Below the pieces are notes generated by a model. It had not been told where the DNA came from and did not search any database. It saw nothing but the letters and a program-made list of their open reading frames with translations. A program made the position numbers and the translations under genes. Shown here in pieces: positions 54,478-64,000 of a stretch of 64,000 nt of DNA. The DNA lies in the NCBI GenBank assembly GCA_000827325.1, contig KN832870.1, positions 5,394,001 through 5,458,000 on the forward strand, read 5' to 3'. Origin of the DNA: Oidiodendron maius Zn. Lineage: Eukaryota; Ascomycota; Leotiomycetes; Myxotrichaceae. How positions within the stretch are numbered: the first letter of the stretch is position 1; the number at the start of each line of letters is the position of its first letter.

Positions 54478-55004
54478 ATGGTCGGTCCCCTTCCGGTAAT
54501 TCTTTGCGGGATGACGGAGAAAATCGGCGCGTCTGTCATTGCCTCTTTGCAGCCTGAATATGAAGGTTTGTCATGTTCTAAATACTCCCAATGCACTGCG
54601 CTGCATTCTCCCCTTCCTTGGTTCTTGAAACTGAGTCGAACTCGCCATCTGTAGTCGTGCACTTCGTTATGAACCCCACTGCGGGGTCCGCCCAGATTCC
54701 TCCCCTCCTCGCAGGACAATCCGCCCCATCTGACTCCAGTCTCGGCTCCAGGAACTACAGCGTCCCGCCAGTGGCTGTGATTTTGGGCGGAGGCTACGAC
54801 GATGCCGGTATCGAGCAAATGATGACGGCCACGGCAGGGAACAGTTCTGCCAAGCGTGTACCCTGGCTCCGGCCCGATCTCACCATCCCGGCGCCGCCTC
54901 TGGGCCCAGAATATGGCAAAGCGATGGTACAGCGGGTCAAGGCAGCGATGACAGAAATTCAGACGAAGGGAGAGATGAATGAGACGAAAGTGTACTGGTA
55001 TTAG
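54478..55004 (+). CDS. Conserved small fungal protein, function unknown
   Basis: Two exons (54478-54565, 54655-55004) join across an 89-bp intron into 145 residues. It starts MVGPLPVILCGMTEKIGASV, continues LQPEYEVVHFVMNPTAG, IPPLLAGQSAPSDSS, and VAVILGGGYDDAGIEQMM, and ends VPWLRPDLTIPAPPLGPEYG and KVYWY. Similar small proteins occur widely in ascomycetes. The start V-I-L-C-G and the GGG(Y/F)-D motif suggest a Rossmann-like fold, but no enzyme has been assigned to my knowledge. Intact; the ATG is the first in frame. Confidence 0.75.
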
Positions 55005-55374
55005 GCAGGAGATGCGGAGCGTGGAGGCCGCATATACATTGTGAAAAGGCACTTCCAGTATCATACAAGATGTACAGTACCACAAACAAATACTATTGCG
55101 TCATATGCTGTATCTACAAATGGCTCTTGCAAAGGAAGAAAGGAACTGCCTATTTCATGCTTCCGTAGTATATTCCTAATTTATCTTAAAATTGCTGTCC
55201 AGCCAGCGACCGGCCAACGAACTACCGAGATGTGTGACTCAGGCACGGCAGGATTCCGAATACGGAGAAATGTTTTACCTCTCTCGGAGAAAAGAGTTTA
55301 TGAAAGAATACTTCATCTCGAAGTATTCATTTGAATCTCCGAGTTCTCATCCAAAGTGTTCCTGAATTCTAGTC

Positions 55375-56635
55375 ATGTCTCAGGGACGAGTTATTGTTAT
55401 TGGGTAAGTGGATTGTAGACCATCCTTTGTATATTCATACCTTCCCACGCGGGCCAGATCTTAATTGCTTGGGTTCAAAGTCGTTACTGATTATATCAGG
55501 GCAGGAGTGATTGGTCTGACCAGTGCTGTACGTCTTCTCGAGGCAAATTACGATGTCACTATCGTTGCTCGTGATCTGCCAGGCGACCTGACCATTGAGT
55601 ATGCGTCGCCCTGGGCAGGCGCCCACTTTCGGCCACTACCAGTCACCAATGCTGCCGAAGCACTAGAACAGAATCTCATCCGAGAGACATATGCCGAGTT
55701 TGAGAAACTGGCATCTTCAGACCCGTCCTCAAGCGTCAGGATTGTGCCGGGTATCGAGTACTTTGACAGTCCGTCAAAGTCCTACACGGACCTAAAAGAA
55801 GAAGCTGGATTCTGCACATGGCCAGAGTTCCGTGTTCTTGCCCAAGACGAACTTCCTGGTAAAGGGGCAGGCCCCATCAAGTGGGGCGCTACGTATCGAA
55901 GCTGGGTCCTCAACTCCCCGGTATATCTTTCCTGGCTGCAACGACAAGTTGAACTCCGCGGTGGTCGTGTGATTCGTCATACCCTTTCGGCAATTCCAGA
56001 AGCAGTTTTCATTGCAAGCGAGCAGTTGAAAGAGTCCCAACTAGAATTCGTAGCCGTGGTTAATGCTAGCGGAATAGGATTCGGAGATCCGGCTAGCTTT
56101 CCTTCTAGGGGACAGTTTCTGCTCATCTCCAATCCCTGTGATGCGACAGTGTCTTACCAGACTGCTGATGGAGAAGCCTTTGTAATTATTCCCAGGCCAT
56201 TGAGTGGAGGCACCCTTATTGGAGGGACCAAAGAGGTGAACAGTTGGTAAGTTAATCTACTTTCGAAGAATGGCTGCTATCACCGGCAATGCTGAACATT
56301 CCGTTAGGAACCCCACGCCATCTGAAGAATCAACCGCTGGAATTTTGGAAAACGTAGCAAAAATGTATCCCAAACTTCTGACAGCACCTTCAAATGATCC
56401 CAACGGAGAACCGGCGCTTCATCTTCTCTATCCTACCGTTGGCCGGCGTCCAATGCGAAAAGGTGGTCTTCGTCTTGAAAAGGAGATTTCTTCGATCGTA
56501 CTCCCGCAATCAGGTGGCTTTAAGTCTAAGACCAAGGAACTGAAAATAGTACACTGTTATGGAGCTGGTGGAAGCGGCTATAAGTTGAGCTGGGGTGCTG
56601 CAAGGAGAGTCGTTGAGTTAGTTGGAGAACCTTAA
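55375..56635 (+). CDS. D-amino-acid oxidase (FAD-dependent)
   Basis: Three exons (55375-55403, 55500-56246, 56308-56635) give 367 residues in phase. The FAD-binding Rossmann motif is split by intron 1: RVIVIG, then AGVIGLTSAVRLLE. Further family features are SPWAGAHFRP, the active-site region KWGATYRSWVLNSPVYLSWL, GFGDPASFPSRGQ, PTVGRRPMRKGG and the C-terminal HCYGAGGSGYKLSWGAA. The enzyme oxidises D-amino acids (or D-Asp) to keto acids, ammonia and H2O2. The protein ends VELVGEP, so the usual C-terminal peroxisomal SKL-type signal is absent, unlike many fungal members. A shorter acceptor for intron 2 would keep MAAITGN but breaks the W-N-P junction, so it was not used. Confidence 0.9.
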
Positions 56636-56683
56636 GCACCGTAATGCTATGTCGAAGAATAATAGAGCTCTACAATCATTTAT

Positions 56684-58618
56684 TTACCATCCGTAGGTTT
56701 GAGTATACAAATATAACGCCTGTGCTCCTGTCCCCTTATGAACTGCCCTCTCATCAGACTCTCTAGCCGTGTAGTTTCGCACATCTGCCATGAATGAAGC
56801 ATTTCCGCAGGCGAAAATGCCTGTCTCCCCCCAAGCACCTTCAATAACCGGTCGTAAAATCGTATCCAGAATTGGACGCCCATGCAGAACGGTAAATGCA
56901 TCTGATGACTCTGATGAAAGGCGTCTAGGCTGATCGAAGCTCACGCTTCTCTGGCGGATCTCTTGCTTCTCATCAGCATCTGGCATTGAATGGGACGTAA
57001 TTTCTTCCTTCTCATCGTTTAAGGGCAAGGCCGAGCCATGTGATGGTATAAGTGTCAGATTGGCTTCGGTAACGAAGATATTGATGCATAAGTCGATATT
57101 TTGGATTTTTGCCTTTTTGAAGTTCTCGTTAAGTCGTACTTTAAACCACTCGAGCTGGTACCAGTGTCTTATGACCCAGACAAACGACACTCGTCTGATA
57201 CGGGTCTCGCAGCTGATAGCGCTCTCAAACATAGGTATGGCATATGATATGCCAGTACCAGTTGCCATGATCACAAGAGAGTCAAATCGATCAAGGGAGG
57301 GTGAACTTCCCCAAGGACCACTGATGAATGCGCGATATGATCGGCCTGGATCATTTCCTGCACACATCTTATGTATCCGTCGAGTAAACCCTGATCGAAC
57401 TTTTATATATAGCTCAATACTCTGTTTCCCGTCTATTGAAGCGGGAGATTGGAATGTATTGGAAATGGTAAATGGGTGGTTTTCCAGTAGCCCAACTCGA
57501 GGTATTGTTATGTAGATGTGTTGCCCCGCTTTCCAGGAAAAATCCACGCTGTCAATAACGACATGAACATGTTGATCAGATAGCTGTCGAACTGTAGCTG
57601 AGTATCCAAGGTTGGCTCCAAGGACCTTGCGACCTCTGAAAATGTGGAGGTTCCGCACCGCGACCAATAATATCCTAGAGATGCGATCAAATGCCACGAA
57701 TCCAATAGCAATCCACACATTGTACGCCGCATAGGATGGCACATGTGTATGTACTAACCATAAAAGCAGTCCAGCAGTGGCTATATGTTGGAAAACCCAT
57801 AGCTCATATATCTTCGACCGGAAAAATCCAAAGCTGGTCAGAACCATGAAGCCGATCACTCCCCAGGAAGCGAAGCCATACTTGACCATCGGCATCATTT
57901 GCAACTCCATCTGAACAAAGTCTGCTAGCGTCCACTCAGTGAAGAAATAGGACCAGTGGACGATCACGGTTAAGAACAAGGTGCGGGAAACCCATCGATG
58001 CAACCAGTTCAGTCTCTCATATGATATCCCGGTGAGAAGACTGATGACATTGATCTTGCAAGACAAACAGTATATGAGAGGAATCTGGGTAACTGATACC
58101 CACGCCGCACGGAATCCTACAATCTCCCACTTGTATCCATATATTGAGCTGCCGGGCTTAAGGATAACGTTGCTCCATAGCATTATCAAGATCATCGTCC
58201 AGTAACATAATAGCAACAGACACTTTCCTAGCGATGGGGGTGTGAAGTATTTTGTAATGGTGCCGGTGAGCACAAATGGTTGAGGATATGATGCCTCCCG
58301 GAAAACAGCTATCATCGCATCATATGCCTGGATCACAGAGTTCTGTGGCCGGAAGGGGATGGATTCTTGTTGTTGACTTGCTCGACGTTTCCTATATCAC
58401 AATGGTCAGACCATGCAGCATAAAAGTAAGTCATCCCTGGAGTAAACTAGCACATACTCTATAAAAATGCGAGCCTGGTCTATTAAGCGTCGGGCAGCCA
58501 GAGTGCCGACGACTGCTGCTATGATGTACCAGTAGATGTGAGCTATTCGCATGTTCGCTGGTGTGAACATGCCCGCGGTGGACATGTCCATCCCGCCCAT
58601 ATCCATACTCATATCCAT
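56684..58618 (-). CDS. Ferric/cupric reductase transmembrane component (FRE family)
   Basis: Two exons (58458-58618, 56684-58391) join across a 66-bp intron to 622 residues. The N-terminus is Met-rich (MDMSMDMGGMDMSTAGMF), then one helix. The ferric-reductase core has paired heme histidines in LHRWVSRTLFLTVIVHWSYF and FQHIATAGLLLWLVHTHVP. The FAD-binding motif is HPFTIS; NADPH motifs are GPWG and MATGTGIS near residue 400, and FACGNASFM at the end. Such enzymes sit in the plasma membrane and reduce Fe3+ or Cu2+ for uptake. The Met-rich start could bind copper, as in Ctr copper transporters. It lies 700 bp from an X325 gene, supporting a metal-uptake role. Confidence 0.92.
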
Positions 58619-59346
58619 CTTAGCAATACTTGAAATTGAAGGACCGAAAGGATGGTGTTATCATAGATGCTGCGGAGTATATGACTAGCGAAAACGGATC
58701 GGTAAGAAGGGAGGGGCGCCTGGCCAGATAAATGGAAGGTTGGGCGCAGATCAAAAGACTGCTGCTCCGCGCCACGAGACGACTTATGTTGCAGCAGACC
58801 AGGAGAGTTGTAGAAGGCAACCAATTTTACAAGAGAAGGTGCAGTGAGTGAATGAGGGAGTTTTGTGTTCGGAGTGTCACCTGTCTTAGCGGAAGCGGGG
58901 CGGGCTGCGTGCAGGGTTATATCCACCCGCGGGCTGATAAACTTGCTCAATATCAGTGGGATCTGCCAATCATGTTTACGGCCCGGAGAAAGGGCATATA
59001 AGGTGCATTATTGATCCCTGTCTGTTAGAAACCGATGTCCTGAAGTCATGGAGATTTTGTGACATGAATTCTTTACTTGGTCGAAAAGTTTTCTACTGTC
59101 TCATATAAGTATCGTAAGATCAATCTACTACGGTATTCTCCTATTGAGGATGGAGATACGATTGAAAATTGATATTCTGGTATATTCTTACTTCTAGCCC
59201 ATGCCATGATAAAATGACCAGGAGTAACTAAGCGCCGGATTACGCAACCCATCTCTAAGAGGAGTAAGACTACAAGGGTTTCTTAATAGCCGCGAGCATA
59301 ATTGAGTATATTTGAGTATATTTGAGCGATTTTATCTCGTCGTAAG
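58619..59346. promoter_or_regulatory. Upstream region of the ferric reductase
   Basis: About 730 bp between the ferric reductase start and the end of the X325 gene, which are transcribed in the same direction. No gene is seen. Metal-regulator sites (for example GATA or copper-fist motifs) cannot be assigned safely by eye. Confidence 0.35.
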
Positions 59347-60116
59347 TTAAAGCATAGCTGTAAACAGACCGGCAAGAAGCAGCACAAAGCCAGAGGCTGT
59401 GTACTCCTTGTAGGCTAATGAGCTCGCTGCACTGGACGAAGAAGTTGCTGGAGCAGAAGAGGTAGTTGAAGGCGACGTAGACACCGACTGCCCGAGCGGG
59501 GTGATGGTTATTGTTGAGCTGTTCTGGCACTGATCGGCTGGCAAGAGAGTTGCGTTTTTAGTGAAGGTAATATCTCCGCACTATTTAAAATATGTGTTAG
59601 ATTGGCGAAACACTTCCAGTTATTATAGTCCTCACATTATATAGCCCTTCTCCACTGTTACTCGTAGTTGCTATTTGGATCGATGCTGATGTTCCTTCCG
59701 CCACTACAAAATCCGCCGGGAGCTGCAGTTTCGGGAAGCAGACGTTTCCACGCCCTGTCTCGTTGAGTGGCGCAGAGAAGAGCGTAATATTGAAATTGGT
59801 AGTATTAACACCGAGACCAATATTGACGGATATGTACGCGGCATCATCATGGAGAGTAAAGTTAAGAGAGCCTCCGTCAAGCGGCCATAATGTTCGTGCC
59901 GTCGTTGAATTATCGTTGATTCCGGCACCTAGAACACGCACAATTCGGTTAATGCCACTCGACAGCGCGAAGTAAATAGAGATACGTACATGGAAATATA
60001 GTTTGTGAGAATGGAGGCAAAAATGAATTACCACGCCACTCGGGATACCAGAGCTGCACGTGAGCAGAAGCAATCGTCAGGAGGCTGGCAATTGCTAAGG
60101 AGGTGGAGGAGCGCAT
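59347..60116 (-). CDS. X325/BIM1-like copper-binding GPI protein
   Basis: Three exons (60032-60116, 59636-59928, 59347-59580) with introns of 103 and 55 bp give 203 residues. A signal peptide (MRSSTSLAIASLLTIASA) would leave an N-terminal His in HVQLWYPEWRG, the copper-binding start of LPMO-like X325 proteins. Then come GAGINDNST, LNFTLHDDAAYISVNIGLG, CFPKLQLP, YNCGDITF, and a Ser/Thr-rich stalk ending in a hydrophobic GPI-type tail (FVLLLAGLFTAML). Fungal X325/BIM1 proteins bind copper at the cell surface and help its uptake rather than oxidising polysaccharide. Assignment rests on the N-terminal His, cysteines and tail; it is divergent from the typical PCGG form. Confidence 0.7.
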
Positions 60117-60822
60117 GGTGAGGTGAGAAACAGAAGTAGGCGACGCTGCGAGAAGTGGATCTTTGATTCCTCACAATCAAACCGAACAGCACTGTTTTTG
60201 AAAGCTATATGAAGCTTTATGTCGGAGCGGTGCCAAGCTCTAGTGCAGGGGCAACAGCTCCCACTCTTAGCTTGAGCACGTTACGACTGGATACAGCTGC
60301 TGTGGCGTAATCCTACCTCCAGTTAAACTTCAAACCCAGCCATCTGTAATTTACAATACCCCGGGATCCAGATACAATATTTGCTGGACGAAAAGGTGCT
60401 CGGATGGATTTATGATCGAATCGGGTAAGATCTCGGTTCCGTATTCAGGGGTCGGCGAAGCGAGTTTGAGCACATATGAGCAGGTTTAACGTTCCCGGGT
60501 TAGTTTGGCACGAGAAACCTCACGTTTCCCAGTTACATTGCACAAAAATCAACACTGACACGGTCTACACATGCAGACAGACCGCCTTAGTGCTGACGGC
60601 CAAGGAAAGACAAAACTGATGGGCGGAGTTATGGCGATGGTGACGAGAGAGCAGGAGCCATTGCCCGCTTTTGTTTCCGGCTCTTGGCGGCTCTCCCAGC
60701 GGTGCTTCATGCAGGGATTTCCCCTCATATATGTATAGAAGGCGGCATGGAAGAGAAAGCCCTTCTAGATAATCGTGTGCTGTCAAAGGAGATTGCTCCT
60801 CTCAAGTCACGCCGTAGCCACC
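60117..60822. promoter_or_regulatory. Divergent promoter between two X325 genes
   Basis: About 700 bp between two divergently transcribed X325-like genes. A TATA-like 'catatatgtatag' lies at 60726-60738, about 90 bp upstream of the right-hand start. Shared control is likely but not shown. Confidence 0.45.
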
Positions 60823-61591
60823 ATGCCTCCCTCCAAGCGTATTGCTCTTCTTGGCCTCATCCTGGCTCCTGCGGCCCTGGCACACTTTGTGGTCAATGTC
60901 CCCCCACCGCTCGGCAGCAATATCGATAACGAAGACACTGCTCCCTGTGGTGGCTTTACTCCTTCCAGTACGGACAATACCACTGACTTCCATGTCGACG
61001 GCGATGCTATTGGTCTCACAACACTGCATGCACAGTGTTTCTTTGCCTACCGGGGCATGCTGGGTACATCGCTCACCTCGCCCAACTGGACCGTCTTGAT
61101 CCCCACTATAGAAGAATTCGGCCTCAATAGCTTTTGTGAACCAAGCATTGCTGTGCCATCATCGTGGGCGGGATCGAGCGGCTTGCTGCAGATTATCCAG
61201 GATTCCGAGGATGGCATCCACTACCAGGTACACTTTGCTATTCACACATTGCTCTCACGTGTACCTATTTATAGAGAAACCTCTAACTGACTATTAACAA
61301 TTCTAGTGCATGTCAGTAAACTTCGTCGCCGGGAAGGGGACTGTACCGTCCACTTGTACCAATTCCTCTGGAGTTTCCGCCCAGTTCACGAGCGACAATA
61401 CACTCACGTCAATAGAAAGTGGATCTTCATCGTCTCCATCGCAGACGTCGTCTTCACAGGGTACCTCGTCGCCAACAACATCACAGCCCTCCCCATCAAC
61501 ATCTAAGGGTGCCGCTGCCTCAGTTGCTAGTCTAGAGATGGTATCTGGAAGCATCTTAGCTGGGCTTCTCTGTGCATTATTTAATTTTTAA
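60823..61591 (+). CDS. X325/BIM1-like copper-acquisition GPI protein
   Basis: Two exons (60823-61227, 61307-61591) join across a 79-bp intron to 229 residues. A signal peptide (MPPSKRIALLGLILAPAALA) precedes an N-terminal His in HFVVNVPPPLGSNIDNE, followed by TAPCGGFTPS, the signature of X325/BIM1-type proteins. Further Cys residues (HAQCFFAY, SFCEPS, CMSVNF, STCTN) would form disulphides. A Ser/Thr-rich stalk and hydrophobic C-terminus (SILAGLLCALFNF) indicate a GPI anchor. Members bind copper through the mature N-terminal His and act in copper capture at the cell surface. It is divergent to the gene at 59347, probably an ancient paralogue. The ATG has a good context (gccaccATGc). Confidence 0.85.
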
Positions 61592-62924
61592 GTAACAAAA
61601 TAGAATGAAAGTGTAATCAGCTATGCCACAATGAGAGTTTGGAGCATATTATGACTATATTGTCGAGGTAAGCTGACGAATGAACGACGTGACGCCAGCA
61701 AAATGGTCACGAGATTGTTTTGACTGCCTCAAAACTTCAAAGTACAGTTTGTAACCAATCTAAAGCCCTACGAACACTTATCGTGAAGCCATCACGTTTC
61801 CCAAACGTGCTAGAGAATGTGGCGAGCTGCAGATCGCTCCGCTGCATATCGCCACCATGCTCACCCCAAGCTCGGCAGCCGTCTCCCCCCCCCCCTGTGC
61901 AGCCCTTTGCAGATCGCCATGCTTGGCTCGCAACCTTGTACGTGGTTTGACATCCTTGATCAATATAGTATTTGCAGTTGTGACGCCACTGTTTGAGGGT
62001 GTCTCTGTTGCCTAGACCTAGATACTATACTGCACTGTACCTGTAGGTGTGCTAGGTGACAGGAATGATGAGACTATCTCATTTCCACTGAGCAACTTAA
62101 CCTTCTCTTAGCATCTGTAGATATGTGAGCATTCAAATCAATATGACATTAATCTGCTAACTTTCTCGATAAATTTTCAGTCCTACCTTTTTGCCTAGCT
62201 CTGTGGGGCATGATTAAGTATGACTAGCATCTTAAGGGAGTCCATTGTCCACTCTGACTTGCACCATACTAAGAGCTGACCTATGATTTATTAGTCGTCC
62301 AATGAAGCAGCTGCTAAACCCGTCTGTCGCACCGTATACTGATAATTTATCGCCAGCCAAAGGAAATGTAGTACACACTAGAGCATCCGAGGTCCTCCAT
62401 AAGCGAATGACTTCTACTTCGGAAAACCTTCTAGTCATATCCGGCATTCCGAATACAGGTCACCTGGCACCTAGCAACAACACAGAGAAGAGACAATTAC
62501 AGAAGCATCGCCACAAAATGAATTTCCAATCCCTTGGCGTCAGATATTGATTTGCCGTTCAAGTATTCTAGAAGCGAGATCTAACCAATGTAAAAAGGCG
62601 GAATCCTGCTGCCTGCGGGAGCCCGCCCGCTTCATCTGCTACCATCTCCAGAAATAGAACAAGCGACTATGACGAGGTATCAATAACTGAGAGAAGGGGC
62701 TAAGATCGTAATTGACTTCCCTGGTGTATAGAGATTCTGTTCCGAAGACTTACACTACAGGACCCGAAGTCCGAAGTTCCTGGCTACAGCAACTGAGACT
62801 AACAGCTAAGCGATTTTGGATATGGTTTTGATCATCTGTATAAAAATGTGCGATATTGACCAAGTAGGACTCTCCTTTATTCCAATTCTCTACGTTCTTT
62901 AAACGTATTATTTGTAAATTCGAC
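61592..62924. other. Intergenic sequence without a recognisable gene
   Basis: About 1.3 kb. A few short open frames (61720-61950, 62302-62550) have no motif or splice support. TATA-like sequence is not evident near the next start. Confidence 0.4.

Positions 62925-64000
<1,076 letters not shown>

Noticed and set aside
57060-57515. 151-residue forward frame opposite the ferric reductase
   Set aside because: It is an antisense shadow of a strongly conserved coding frame.

Overview
The window is nuclear DNA of a filamentous ascomycete (Pezizomycotina). Evidence: short GT-AG introns (mostly 48-100 bp) that join conserved frames exactly; families typical of moulds (HET, HeLo, Clr5, SAT4/rhodopsin-like, X325/BIM1-like, type-B carboxylesterase); and a non-LTR retrotransposon decayed in the manner of repeat-induced point mutation (RIP), with TpA-rich composition, CAA to TAA stops and G-to-A changes at invariant residues. 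The order or species cannot be fixed from this sequence. Two runs of N (6339-6666, 20245-20494) interrupt the assembly.

Layout. 1-5080: 5' end of an amino-acid permease, divergent SAT4-type membrane protein, secreted carboxylesterase. 5280-9000: HeLo fragment, GC-rich single-TM protein cut by a gap, coiled-coil protein, relic of a small mitochondrial MLRQ-like protein. 9000-25000: accessory, repeat-rich DNA holding an ACCATCAAT minisatellite interrupted by a possible LTR scrap and a ~6.4-kb Tad/I-type LINE, a long decayed gene (16762-18714), a Tc1/mariner relic split by a nested inverted-repeat element, and degenerate sequence. 25434-29404: intact Clr5-TPR protein. 29.7-32.5 kb: first of two gene-containing intervals bounded by matching inverted ends. 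32808-34601: intact HET protein. 35-37 kb: small secreted-protein candidate and a perfect 42-bp inverted repeat. 37566-40353: Est1-like/C2H2 protein. 40979-51188: relic of a secreted Hsp70-like protein, two truncated HET genes, and an intact 1028-aa membrane protein. 51.49-53.76 kb: second inverted-end interval, with an alpha-carbonic anhydrase. 54.5-64 kb: gene-dense block of a conserved 145-aa protein, D-amino-acid oxidase, ferric reductase, two divergent X325 proteins, and a second carboxylesterase.

How genes may work together. Ferric reductase next to two X325/BIM1-like GPI proteins looks like a surface metal (copper/iron) acquisition neighbourhood. HET, HeLo and Clr5-TPR genes, several broken, fit a fast-evolving allorecognition/regulatory compartment mixed with transposons. 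The most unusual structural signal is two intervals (29717-32536 and 51490-53759) that begin and end with the same inverted CAGTCGCTTGCA-type termini next to TA dinucleotides and contain ordinary-looking genes rather than a visible transposase.

Limits. All calls come from reading the sequence; no database search, splice model, signal-peptide or repeat program was run. Exon boundaries were placed by hand using GT/AG, phase and family motifs.
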